NCBI GenBank assembly: GCA_947685225.1
Contig: CANTUV010000035.1
Location: forward strand, 6,517,501-6,581,500
Source of the DNA: Garcia nutans
Taxonomy: Eukaryota; Streptophyta; Magnoliopsida; Malpighiales; Euphorbiaceae
DNA length: 64,000 bases
Direction of reading: 5' to 3'
Shown here: positions 21,358 through 33,559 of the stretch, piece after piece
Layout of the letters: each line of letters starts with the position of its first letter
Position numbering within the stretch: the stretch's first letter is position 1
The notes under the pieces: model-generated
What the model saw: the letters and a program-made list of their open reading frames with translations, nothing else
Database searches by the model: none
What the model was told of the DNA's origin: nothing
Position numbers and translations under genes: made by a program

Positions 21358-22651
21358 CTCCATCTTGAAGTTGAGTGTGTCTTTCAGCATCTTCTGAATC
21401 TGTTCTGTTTTATTGCTTTTAGTGAAAAACTAACTAAGTTGTTACTATATTCTACGTCAATAGCATAGGTCAGATTGTCTAAGCTCTTGAACTGCTATAG
21501 TCCAAGTATGTGAGCCAAAAAGGATCAATATCATGTAATGTAATGCATGTATGCATGGATGCACAAGTAACAACAAAGAAAGATAATTAAGACGTTCTTT
21601 CCAACCTTATATCTTTTACACATGAATGACAAGTCTCTTTTTCTAGGCATATGATTAATAAAATATTAATATGAGATGTCTTATTTTCAAAAAAATTAAC
21701 TCAGATGGTTTAACTAATAGTTTTATTTTTAAACTTAGAAATTGATTCATGATAATTTTCATTAATTAAGTCTTAATCTATTAGATCAATTAAAGATAGC
21801 CTTTATGCCATATTTGGGATTAAAACCAAATTAAAAAGTTTATCATGAATAGATTTTTCATTTTAAAAAATAACTAATGATTTATGCCACAAACAAACCC
21901 ATGATTAATAATTCTTTATATAAATTAGGCCCACAATTGATTATAGTATTCCATAATCGACCTAGCTAGTTGTAAGTCCATTTCAAAAAAATATTTTAGT
22001 AACAAAAATCCAAATTTTGTGTCACAAAATGAAAAGCGTTTTTGAGCCTATTTAAAAAGTATTTTAAAGCCCATAAAAAAAGATTTGTTTGAAAAATAGT
22101 TTTGTATTAAAGCCTATTGAGCTTGGGCTATGAGGTGAAAAAGAATTTTTGACTCATCTTTAAAAGATTTTATGTCCAAAGACCATTTTAAAAAGTTTTA
22201 AAAATAATTTTGATCTTTTAGGCTTAAAAGAATAAAATTATTTTGGACTTACATTATAATTAGGTCATATTAGAAAAAGAATAAAATAAATAAGCCATAG
22301 TTCGAACCAAAATATATCAATTATAGTCAACCAACAAGCATTTAAAAAAATCAAAGGAAAGTAACTATGCCGATTACATGAGTTTTAGTTTTTGGGTTAA
22401 AAAGTTTAGGCTCCCATAGTAAATATATACCAAAAGGTACGGGGCTACGAGTGGTTATGTCTTGCTCGATCTCCATACATTAAGTGAAAGTATGGTATCC
22501 CTTATATAACACAACACGGATTACACGGGCATTTTAACTCGCACACATAATGCAATCTAAATGATTCAATGGATAATATCACAATAAGAAATAATAAAAT
22601 AATATAAAGAACACATGAATCAATTTCTCTTATCTACAATGGAGTCTCCAC
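21358..22651 (-). other. Gypsy-like 5' leader and gag start region
   Basis: Minus-strand sequence between the primer site next to R2 (TGGAGACTCC, plus coordinates about 22639-22650) and the first recognisable gag codons near 21400. No clear motif between. Confidence 0.45.
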
Positions 22652-24248
22652 TGTGAGTGAGAATTTTCACCCCTGCTCCCATGTGAAATAATTCTTGCTA
22701 CTTCGGCACTGTTAGGCTTAGGGCCTTAGAGAATATGGGCCTAATTTCGGAGAAAATAAAGTCACCACCTAGACAGACCAAAAAAAAAAAGGGGTGGATG
22801 AATCAATTTCTAAGGAATTCTTAACCCCCTAATGGGTTCGGAAAGTTGGGTACCTATGAAAAAGGTGATAATGACCCATCACCTCCATAACACCCGGTTC
22901 ATTGAAACCGTCCTTCTTTTTAGGTCTAAATATTATTAAATTTTTAAGCATTATAATATCATCCATACTACATGCAAATTAAAATAAATAAATATTCACT
23001 GTATTAAAGTAAAATAGGTCTAAATAAATAAAAATTGACACCCATATAAGATGAAAATATACCCTTATAATAATTGTTCAATGTCTAAAATTAAATAAAT
23101 AGGACACTCATCATTTATAAGAAACATGTTCTTTACATTAATCCAAAATTAAAAATAAATTAAATTACATTAAACTTAACAAATGATGTACCCACAAAGT
23201 GAAAACATATCTCTTTCATCCTTAAAATCAAAATAAACTAACAAAAATATTCAACCATTCATTATAAATAAAATAAAAAGTAAATCGTTCATCACAAAAA
23301 TATATTAACAAATTAAATGATCAAATCTAGATTTTAATATTATATTGAACAATAGATATGCAAAACTAAAATTTTAATATATGAATTAGGATTTCTTAAA
23401 GTTTTGAATGCTAAATTAGGGTTTTAGGGTTATAAAGTAAATTTAGTGTTTTAGAAATAAAGCTAGAGTTTTAATATAAAAACATGATTTTAGGGTTTTA
23501 AGATGACAATTAGGGTTTTGATGATCAAGCTAGGATTTTTAGGGTTAAAATATGATTTTAGGGTTCTAGGATGACTATTAGAGTTTTGGTTTAGAATTAG
23601 GGTTTGAATATTAAAAACTAGGGTTTTTTTTTATATAAGATTAGGATTTTAAAACTATGATTTAAGATTTTGGTTTTTCAAAATAAGCCATTAGGTTTTT
23701 AGGTAATTAAATTGAAGAATTAAATTAAGTCCTAAGTTACTGTGAATTTAAAACAAATAAATATAAGCTAAATAAGCTACTGGATAAAATAAAATTGAAT
23801 AAATAAGCTACTGTGGTGATATAAATATGAAGCAATATAAATAATGAAAGCTTACTGTAATTTTAAAGAGTTGAGGAAACTAAACCTTAATTTGTTGGCT
23901 CCACCAAATTAAAAGAATATTGATCCAAGCTACTACCAGCACCAATCAAGAGTTTTGGCTTAGCACGGTGTGTTGATTACTCGGTGATGATTGTTGATTG
24001 CCCTTTAGTGTTGATACTGTCTGTAACTGATCTTTGTTTTTGCTTTTGTTATTGTGGCTGTAATAATTCAGCTGTTCAAAAATTCTTCCTCCTTCTTTGA
24101 TTCTTTTAATTATGTATTTATAAGGAGCAAATTAGGTTAAAACCATAATGCGACTGAGCCTAATCCTAGTTTAATTATGATTTTCAATTTAAGCACAACT
24201 CGAATTAAAGCATATCAAATTAAAGTATTTTAAATTCGCCACGAAATT
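22652..24248 (-). repeat. LTR-like repeat R2
   Basis: Begins TGTGAGTGAG on the plus strand and aligns to R1 and R3. On the minus strand a TATA-like CTTATAAATACATAAT (about 24111-24126) fits an LTR promoter. It has the same TTAGGGTTTT-rich core as R1 (about 23330-23700). Confidence 0.7.
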
Positions 24249-26627
24249 TGTGAGTGGGAATTTTTGCTTCCACTAACATGTGAAATGGTTATTGCGACTT
24301 TAGCATTATTAGGCTCAGAGCTTTAGATAATACGAGCCTAAACCCAGTGAAAATGGAGTCGCCACCTCGATGAACCAGAAAAAAAAGGGGTGGATGACTC
24401 GATTTCCAAGGAATCTCCAACCTCCTATTAGGTTCAAAAAGTTGGGTATACATAGAGAAGGTGAGAAATGGCCTAGCACCCCCATAGCATCCGGTTCATT
24501 AGAACCGGCCTCCTTTTCAGGTCTAAATATTATTAAATTCTTAATCATTATGATATTATCCATACTACATACATTGAAAATAAACAAATATTCATTAAAA
24601 CAAGAACATCCAAACCAAAAAAATAGGCCCCATACAAAAATAAAAATATGCCCTTGTAATAATGTTCAATATCTACAAAGAAAATAAAATAAATAAATAA
24701 AATAGGACACTCATCATAGGTAGAAACGTGTCCCTTACAATAGTCCTAATAACCTTAAAATAAATTAAATTATATAAACTAAATAAACAAGACACCCACA
24801 CTAGATGAAAATATGTCTTTTACAATTTTCTTTAAATTCAAACAAAATAAATGTAAAATCATAAACCCATAAATAATCATCACATAAAGAATAATAAAAT
24901 TAAGGCTTAATTAAAAATAAAATCAAGATAAATAACAAAAAATATAATTCGCAAATAAATATTCCCATTAATGAGAAATTGTGTACGGTGGTCCCACTAG
25001 CTGGTTAGCGGGTGGGGGTCAAGGGGGCAACACTTCCGATAGGTAGATGGTTTACATGATATGGTATTATGGGGGAATTAGGATTTTGGTTTAGAATTAG
25101 GGTTTTAAATATTGAAAACTAGGGTTTTTAGGATTGAAAATTGATTTTAGGGTTTTAGGACTTAGATTTACTGGATATTTAGAAAATAGTTTTGGGATTA
25201 GAAATTTGAAAACTAGAGACTTGATTTAAATCCTAAGCTATTACAAAACTGAAACAAATAAATACAAAACAAGTAAACTACTTTACGAGCAAAATTTAAC
25301 TAAGCAAGCTACGATGATTTTCAAATAAGTAAATAAGCATACTCGGTTTGAGGATGGCTACTGGGTGAATGAGTTGAGTATGGTAATATTATTTTAATTA
25401 ATATGGATTACTGGATATTAAACAATTGCAACACTTAATATGAAATAATGATAAGAATGACTATTGTAACCTTAAATGAGTTGAGTGACAAAACCAAACC
25501 TCCGTTTATTGGCTCCACCAATATTCCACGTTGATCCAGATTGTATACTCGCACTACTGTTGAATCTTGATTGAGTAGAGTGAAGACAGTATGCTACTAC
25601 CTTCTGGTGTAGTGTTTTGGTTTGTTTTTGTTAATGGTTGTTGCTCAGCTCTCTATCTTTCCTCCACACTGGCTGCTAGGATTTTTTCTTCTTATTGATT
25701 ATTGATCAATGTTGCCTCTCTTTCCTTGCCCGCTAATTGATTATTCTTCTTGATCGTTATTGCTTTCTTTTGTTGCCTTTAATTATATATTTATAGACAA
25801 AATAATGACTTAACCCTAAACCTAATCTTTTAATCCGTGTTTGAACTGAACTATAGTTTGATTAGGAAACCAAATGGCCGGCCAACACTCAAAATAAATC
25901 AGGGTCACCAGATCGGCATAGGCCAAGGCCATGTCGACCTGGGCCACTGGATTGACATGAGTCATGCTCATGTCAACCCATGCCCCTCCAGGTCGACATG
26001 AGCAATGGCTCAAGTCGCTGGGGGCCGCCCCGACTAAAAATCAGTATTGCATTTTTAGTTACTGGATCGGATAATTTAATTTTAGGGCTTTATAAAATTA
26101 ATCAATTGAATTTATGTCTTTTGAAATTGAACCGATTTATTTAAAAGCTATAAACTAGGTTTAAATCTTTACAAGTCGAATCATATTTATTTTGGCATTC
26201 TTTAATCAGGATTGTATCAACTTAGGGCCAAAATTAAGGGTCTATAAAACCGTGACCATATCGAATTAGAATGAGTTTAATTCAATATGGACCAAAATCC
26301 ATATCGAATTAGCAAGTCCACTTCAACATGGATGTGTTCCATATCGAATTAGACTCCATCTAATTCGATATGGACCACCCATATCGAATTAGATAAGCCC
26401 GATTCGATATGGTATAACCCATAGTGAACCAAAACCTGTTTCAATCTAAAAATCATACCGTTTCAAGACTTTCAAAGTTGAACCGACCTATTTCGGGCCT
26501 TATAAAACTGGATCAATCTAATTATAGGCTTTAAAATAGGTTTAAGCTATTAAGAATGGATCGATTATAACTTAAGCCTTCTTTAATTAGGACCGAACTA
26601 GCTTATGGCCAAAATAAAAGGTCTACA
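24249..26627 (-). repeat. LTR-like repeat R3
   Basis: TGTGAGTGGG at one end and GGTCTACA at the other give TG..CA termini (minus strand TGTAGACC). It shares the R1/R2 core, has a minus-strand TATA-like CTATAAATATATAAT near 25782-25796, and extends about 800 bp further with the palindromic motif array at 26256-26412. A 100-bp stretch near 24975-25070 (GGTGGTCCCACTAGC..) is unlike R1 and R2. Confidence 0.65.
26256..26412. repeat. Array of CCATATCGAATTAG motifs in both orientations
   Basis: Four direct copies (26256, 26299, 26339, 26380) and two inverted copies (26360-26373 and 26401-26412), plus a decayed inverted one near 26278. The element's U3 region (minus strand) is where they lie, so they may act as enhancer-like sites or form hairpins. 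Confidence 0.85.
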
Positions 26628-27359
26628 CGATCGCACCAAGCTCAGGGTTAACCGCGAGTTTCACAAAGTTTGGCGTGTTATGTTTTGCACTGACCTATCA
26701 GAACCATGCGTACTAGCCAGTACAAATTCAATATTCGTAACCGTTTAAAGTTAGGGATGACCGTGAAACCATAAAGTGTGACCGCACTAGCAAGGTGTGA
26801 GACCGCTCATCTCCTCTGACAACATTAAAGATAGGAAATTTTGTTAGTGAAAAGCTTGATCTTCCCCTACTTAACTCAAACGGAAGTTTCTGATAAAGAT
26901 GACTGTAAATATACTACTAACTACCGTCTTAAGAATCATTTGAGCATTTAATATCTAACCTCTTGCAATTTTAATTCTCATTTGTGACTTTGCTAATTTT
27001 CTCATTTATTGTTTAATGAGTGTTGGGTATGAGCATTAAATACTAAGTATTAGAATTCGTTTAAAGGTGAGCCAAAGGAAAAACTCTTATTTAGGTTGTG
27101 AAGATACACATACTCTGTACAAATTCGGTATAATCTTGTAAAAACACCAAGTTAGGGTTTAACTTATAAAAATTTAAATCTAGTGGAATACTCTTTTAAG
27201 AGTGGATGTAAGATTGATTTAATCTGAATCACTATGAATATTGTGTGTTCAATCTTCTAACCTTATCTTCTTGCTCATCATTTAAAATTTTAATTTGCCC
27301 TAAAACTTCAAATTAACCAATTCATCATTCTCTTTTAGGTGTCAAGTAGATCAATAGTT
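26628..27359. other. LTR-fragment-like sequence next to the gypsy complex
   Basis: 27070-27350 resembles the R-U5/leader part of large copia LTRs (AACACCAAGTTAGGGTTTAAC, then GTGGAATACTCTTTTAAGAGTGG). No partner LTR or coding sequence is present. The rest is unassigned AT-rich DNA. Confidence 0.35.
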
Positions 27360-27595
27360 GCTTTTTTTTTCTTGTTTAGTACAAAAAAAAATCTAAATTT
27401 TTTGAAAAATAACTTTTGACCTCTAATTTTTTTAAAAAATACACTTTAGGGACTAAATGAATGAAAAAAAAACATTTTATGTGCGTTAGCCTTGAAATTA
27501 ATGAAATTCTGCGAGATTTGTACATGCTGACAACATCTCCCTAATTTGATCATGAAATTATCTAAAATTTAACAAGTGAATTATCGTTTGTTATT
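27360..27595. other. Continuation of GLP block D after the insertion
   Basis: Matches 49850-50045 downstream of GLP3, for example AAATAACTTTTGACC and AATTAATGAAATTCTG(C/A)GAGATTTGTAC. This fixes the right edge of the ~13-kb interruption of block A. Confidence 0.8.
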
Positions 27596-28039
27596 ACGTT
27601 AGTTGACCAATAATTCACTAATGATTTTTACGTCAGTTATTTTTTAATTAATTTTTTTATTTTAATAAATAATGAATAAAATTTATAAAATTTAAATAAA
27701 ATAATTTTTTTAAATAAATAATGTTTTATTTATTTATTTTTTAAAAAATCAATAATATATATTTATTATAAATTAATTAATTTAAATATTAATAAATTAT
27801 ATATATTTGTTTAATAAAAATAATTTAATTGAATATGTTTAATTAATAATATTTATTTATTTCAATTTTTAAAATTAAATTTGAGTGATTTTAAATTGTG
27901 TTAATATATTTTTGAAGGGTGATATCTGCAATTTATTTTATTTTTAACATAATATTAAGAGAGCTAATATGACATATTAACGTAGCGTCACATCATTATA
28001 TGAGTTCGTATAAAATACTACATCAACTTATATGCATGA
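27596..28039. other. AT-rich spacer
   Basis: Very AT-rich, simple sequence. No gene or element end seen. Confidence 0.5.
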
Positions 28040-28551
28040 TAGGAGTGTGCATCGATCAAGTTCGATCAAGTTGATGGGATATTTCAACCCAACCGAAGTT
28101 GATTAAGTACTAAAAAATTAAACTAAATACTAAAAAATCAAATTAATTTTGACCAAAATTATATATATTTTTTATTGATCGGTATATTTTCGGGTTCAGC
28201 GGGGTTAAATCAGCTATATAATATTTATTATAAATATATCTAACACATATAATATTATATATATATATATATATACACAAATTTATAGGTTAGGTTAGGT
28301 TGAGTAATGTCGAGTCAGTTCAAGTTATATAATGTATATTATAATTTATAAATATATATAATATATTTATCTATCCGATTTGGGTTCAAATGAGAAAATA
28401 AATCTCAATTCGACCATTCAACCAAACCCAAATTTTTTTAAAAAATATAAATTTGATTTCACTTGAATATATATCATAAACCGACCGAACTCGATCAAAA
28501 TCTATTCGGTTCGGTGGGTTCTGTAGGTTTTGAAAAATTAATGCACCTCTA
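28040..28551. mobile_element. hAT-like MITE candidate
   Basis: One end reads TAGGAGTGTGCATCGATCAAG and the other TTAATGCACCTCTACGT, imperfect inverted termini of the common plant type with GTGTGCA ends. The interior has the CGGTTCGG/CCGACC motifs that accompany such elements. I could not settle a target-site duplication. Confidence 0.5.
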
Positions 28552-29052
28552 CGTATTGATGTGGTGCCACGTAAAATGCCACATCTGTTTGCCAATGGTA
28601 AGTAATGATGAAAAATAAAATAAAGATTTTTTCTATTATAAAAGTAGAAATTTGAAGATTGATGAGTGTAAAAATAAAATTATAAGGATAATAAAGTATA
28701 ATAATATATTTTTAAGAAATGACGAGTATAATTTACTGGGGTTATTAAAGTAATTTATACATACACATTTAGAATTAAAATTTTTTAAAAATTATATTAA
28801 ATATATATGATAAAATTAAAAATTACACAAAATTAAAAAAAAAAACTATATGTATGATGAACTAGTAAGAAAAAAATAAGAATAAATTACCATTTCTTTC
28901 ATCATATTTGATTTAATTAATAAAATAGTCCTTTCTTTTTGCAAAATAACTAAAACGTCCCTTGATTTTAGTTTCGACAATAAATTGATAATTTTTTTTT
29001 ATAACCTTTTGCTATTAAAATCTATAAAAAGTCTAAGATATCTCTCATTTTA

Positions 29053-29436
29053 TATGTGGATGACTACTTAATTGGATTAATTTTATCTTATTAAGATCAT
29101 GATTAATTTTATTTTTTCTCTTATTTTATATGTGGATTACTACTTAATTGGATTAACTTTATCTTATTAAGATCATGATTAACTTGATTCTTTCTAAATT
29201 ATAATTAATTTTATTTTATCTATATAATAGTTGTAATCTTTAAATGATATGTTCTTATCTAAAATCTACTTATACCACTATATATACTCATTATGGGTGG
29301 TGTATGAGTTATAATTCATAATAAAAAAAATTTTATATTTCTATTTCATAACAAAAAAAAATTTCATATTTCTCTTTCATAAAAAAGAAATTTTTCATAT
29401 TTTTCTTTCTCTCCCTATTTTTTTTATATTTACAAT
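29053..29436 (+). repeat. 5' LTR of element E
   Basis: Aligns to 34602-34856 and 41411-41636. It contains an extra tandem copy of about 75 bp (TATATGTGGAT(G/T)ACTACTTAATTGG at 29051 and 29129). The expected TGTTAG start is replaced by other sequence, so the left end is damaged. Confidence 0.75.
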
Positions 29437-31688
29437 ATGTTATCAACATGACAATCTCTATAAGTTATTATAGTAAAGGGAGAAATATTTAGTTTTTCTA
29501 ATCTACAAGAGAAGAGAATTTTTATTCTATCTCTCTAGAATTCATCATGAATCAAGGTTTGCTTTTGGTTGATAATTATTTAATTATTTTTAATATAGTA
29601 ACCATGAAAATATTTTCAGTTTTTATGAAGGTATGATTTTAAAAAACTCATAATTTTAAGATATTTATCTATAGAAGTGAAGTGAAAGTAAATAAATTGA
29701 TATTTATTATGATTTGATATAATTATTTGCGATTTTAAAGTTTTGATATTTAAACTTTAATTATAATTTTTAGTCCTTATTTATTTGATAGCTCTGTAAT
29801 CTATTTAATCTATTATTTTTATTTAAATTTGATATATTTACAATATTAAATCTCATAAAACTTAAAAATATTACCCTTAATATTTTCTAAAGAAATAATC
29901 TGTTATGAGTACTTAATAATGAGATCCACCTCTAGATTGTAAATCTTAGAGATATTATGGAAATAAAATTAAGCATTCAGATAGGTTCACTTAAAAATAA
30001 TAATTTTCTTTTTGATTACTCATATGAGAAATTAAAAACTAATTATCCTATTATCAATGATTTATTATAGCCTTTTTGGAGAAATTTAAACTTTTCATGT
30101 CTCGAATGTTCTCATGTAGTAGCAATATTGAGAGTATAAATTTATAAAATATTATAAACCAATTTCTTGTTCATTTGTAGCTAAATAAAATTTTTACCTT
30201 TTGATAAAAAATCATCAAACTCGTTTAATTGGCTTAACATCATTCCCTAAAATGAATATGATATTTTTTTTCAAGACCATGGATGAGATCTTGATAAAAA
30301 ATATTGTATTAAAATTTTTTTCAGCTAATTTTGAAATCAAAAGAGCTAAAAAGATATATATTCGCATAACTCTCATAATTCTTCATGATAAAAAAATATT
30401 TATTATAGTTAACATTCATAGAATTTAATGTTAACATGATATATAATTCTGCAAATGTAGTTGAAGGCTCTAGAGTCCATATTATATTCTGAATTTGAAT
30501 AAAATTATCTCGATGTATTCATGTATATCGCGAAGAAATTTACTAAGTTTCAAAGAATATGTCGTAATAGATATCTTATTAAAATAAAGTCAGAGAGATA
30601 TGAAATTTTTATGTATTAACTCTATAAATTTGAACCATAAGTTCATATGAAAGAAATTTTAATTTTTTTTAATCGGATTGTACTTTGTAAAAATAAATAT
30701 TATTGTGTCACACTGTTTGCACAGAAGTGCTTACATCCTAAAAATTTTATTCCTTGACATGATTGTCTTGACTATCTAAATTCAACTATAATGTGAACCT
30801 AAAGTTTGAAGAATAATTTATTTGCAGAATAAATCAGTTGCAAATTATCTTTATAGAAACCAAATATCATTTAATAATATGTTCTGATTGCTAATGCTCC
30901 TAAAAGAATGATTATCCATGCGGGACATTTTATGAATATGATACTAAATAAATATAACATACACTAGAAGCATGGAATATCTATTTATTCAAAATATTAT
31001 TCTTTAAAAGAAGAGGAAGTGAATAATTTCAAAATAACACCCCAAAAGAGGTCAAAAGCAACATAGATCAACAACCACATATTTCTAAAGAAGTGATCCA
31101 TAAGTAATTTTGGTACTAAAAATTTTTGAGATCTCATTAAAATCTAGAAATATGTGAAAAATAGATGAAATTATTAATAATAATATGTTCGCATATATAG
31201 TGAATATTGACATTATCGAAATATATTTGAGTCTAAAAATATTTAAAAATTTTAATGTTGAAATGATTGGCCAAAATAGAAAGAAATAATTCAAGTTGAG
31301 TTAGATTCATCCGCTAAATGTATAATATTTAGATTAGTAGTTTAGATACTAGAAGATGTCAGACCCATGAGGTATTGTATATATAAGAAATTAATCAAAT
31401 GAGATTATGAAAAGAACATATTTATTCTATTATGAATGCAATTACTCTTAAAATTAGTTTGACAGCTCCTGAATAGCTTGACATATTATAACAACTTGCT
31501 TATATGGCTCATTAGATAGTGACATATATATGAAAATTTCTGAAAGATTCAAGATGCATGAAGCATATAATACCTTGACAAATATAATAAATTAAGCTTT
31601 AAATATGCTAGTATGAGTTAAAGCAATTCAGGCACATATGGTACAATTGCCTATGAGAATACTTAAAGAAAATGGATATAAAAATAAT

Positions 31689-33483
31689 TGATGTGGAACA
31701 TAGAGTTTTGACTTTCATGGAGTAGTTTGACCAAAAATTGCCATAGTGACAATTTGGTAATTACTGCCAAAAGCTGATGTTACAAACTGTGACTTCTAAG
31801 GGCCTAGCCTAATGGGAAATGTGGCATTCCATCATTTTTCTGTCAAACATCATTTAGACATCCAAAAATATATTTTACTGTTATGGTAGCTTATGTCAGT
31901 TTTTTTATTTCCTTATTTAGAAATCTTATATCCAGGCATTTTTTAGGCATTTTTTCTGCCTTGCAAATTCTATCTTTCTACGTCTGTAATTGTTATTATT
32001 TTGACAGTCTATTGCCTTTTTAAAAACTTTTTTTATTTGAAATTACGGTCTTCTATAACCCTAATACCATATATTAGGCTTGCCCCATACACAACATGGT
32101 AATGACCCTATATGTGTTGTTGTTGATCGATTTTCTAAGATGGTTCATTTTATTTCATGTAAGAGAATGACTGATGTTGTTAATGTGGCCCAATTGTATG
32201 TTTGAGAAGTGTACCGCCTTCATGGCCTGCCTACATCCATTGTATCTAATAGAGACACTCTCTTCTTTAGTCACTTCTGGCACAATTTATGAAAAATAGT
32301 TAATTACATAATAGAATTTTAGCACTGCTTATCACCCACAGACAGATGGTCAAATTGAAGTGGTGAATAAATCCTTGGCAATCTACTTCTTAGTTTGGTT
32401 GGTGATAATGTGAAGAGTTGGGACCATAAGTTATATCAGGCTGAATTTACCCATAATCATACTATCAACAGAAGTTTAGGCTTTAGCCTTTTTTAGGTTA
32501 TGTATTCTGTGGTGCCAAGGGACCTTAGATCTTTCTCCTCTGCCTGACAAGACCTGAGTTCATGGAAAAGCAGCAGATTTAGTAGCTAATCTATAGGACA
32601 TTCATAAGGCAATGTATGCCAACTTACTACAATCAACGCCAAGTATAAATAAGTTGCAGATCGTAAGTGCCGCCATATTAAATTTGAGTGGGTGATTTTG
32701 TATGGGCTATCCTCACTAAAGAGTGCTTTTCAATTAAGAATATAATAAGCTTTCTACCAAAAAGATTGGTCATGTGGAAATTATTGAGAAGATTAACCCT
32801 AATGCTTACCACCTCAAATTGCCCAGCCATATCCGTACTACTGATATATTTAATGTGAAACATTTGATTCATTTTCAAGGGGACTCTTTCTGATGATGAT
32901 GATATGCTGATAATTCGAGAGAAAATTTTTTCCTATCCTAGGGGGAATGATGTGGAACAAAAAGTTTTAACTTTCATGGAACAGTTTAATCAAAAACTGC
33001 CATAGCGACAATTTAATAATTATTGTCAAAAGCAGATGTTGTAAATTGGGCGCTCTAAGGGCCTAGCCCAATAAAAAAAACTGGGTGTTTTATCATTTTT
33101 CGGTCAAATTTCATCGTTTAGGCCTCCGAAAATGCATTTTACTATTATGACAACTTATAATAAATTTTTATTTTCTTATTTAGAAATATTATATCAAGGC
33201 GCCATTTATGCATTTTGTCTGCCTTTTAAATACTATCTTTCTATGTTTGTAATTGTTGTTATTTTTGCAGTTTGTTGCCTTTTCAAAAAAAAATTTTATT
33301 TTAAATTTAGGTTTTCTGTAATCCTAATATTATATATTGTACTATTTGAGAAAATATAATCAGTTTTGAGAATTGAACATACAGAGAAGTTTTTCTCTCT
33401 TTGTGCTTATTTTCCTAAGAATTCTTGGACTAAACAACGAATAACACTTCTTGTCCTTTGTTTATTTATCTTCCGCTACGTCA
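31689..33483 (+). mobile_element. Ty3/gypsy element nested in E, internally deleted
   Basis: LTRs 31689-~32075 (incomplete at its right side) and ~32948-33483, TGATGTGGAACA start and TACGTCA end. A perfect 5-bp target-site duplication ATAAT flanks it (31684-31688 and 33484-33488). The second copy of E has the uninterrupted site (AAAAATAATTTTATTTATCC near 40231), so this insertion followed the duplication of E. Inside only an integrase relic is left. Confidence 0.9.
32098..32935 (+). pseudogene. Gypsy integrase remnant
   Basis: Reads VVDRFSKMVHFISCKRMTD, then LHGLPTSIVSNRDTLFFSHFW, a decayed TDGQ region, and VGDNVKSWDHKLYQAEFTHN, the integrase core of chromodomain-type gypsy elements. Stops interrupt it. 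Protease, RT and RNase H are absent, so most of pol has been deleted. Confidence 0.8.
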
Positions 33484-33559
33484 ATAATTTTATTTTCCCA
33501 TGAGTTTTTATCTAGGAGATAAATTTAGGATTTGCTATAGTTGTAGTTTATATTGATGA

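Larger units (their letters stand above)
18783..21450 (-). pseudogene. Tat-like gypsy gag remnant, split by a foldback element
   Basis: Minus-strand pieces match the gag of Tat/Ogre-type elements: PYKIKMPSFTKFDGIGNSYLHIKQY within 19720-19920, then a zinc-knuckle relic near 19088-19140 (YQFHQ, stop, GHKTDKCARLRHEIQDLIDSG; the first Cys is Tyr), then an acidic tail to about 18800 (KIGPTVDDEAMIIDDEKILAPN). The upstream part (ELNGALVEIIKSQLAVLLG) is interrupted at 20234-21349. Stops and frameshifts are frequent. Confidence 0.7.
15005..26627 (-). mobile_element. Ty3/gypsy Tat-like element complex, decayed, minus strand
   Basis: Three related LTR-like repeats (R1 15005-~16230, R2 22652-24248, R3 24249-26627) and a gag relic between R1 and R2, all reading on the minus strand. 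Just outside the 3' ends of R2 and R3 stand TGGAGACTCC-like and TGGCGA-like primer sites, as in Tat/Ogre elements. I found no protease, RT or integrase between R1 and R2, so the R1-R2 unit looks like a gag-only, non-autonomous derivative. R3 adjoining R2 implies a second insertion or a tandem rearrangement. Boundaries are approximate. Confidence 0.65.

Noticed and set aside
25822..26013. Minus-strand 63-codon ORF with repeated MTHVNPVAQVDM-like text
   Set aside because: Lies inside LTR-like repeat R3 and reflects short repeats (GGTCGACATGAG type), not a protein.
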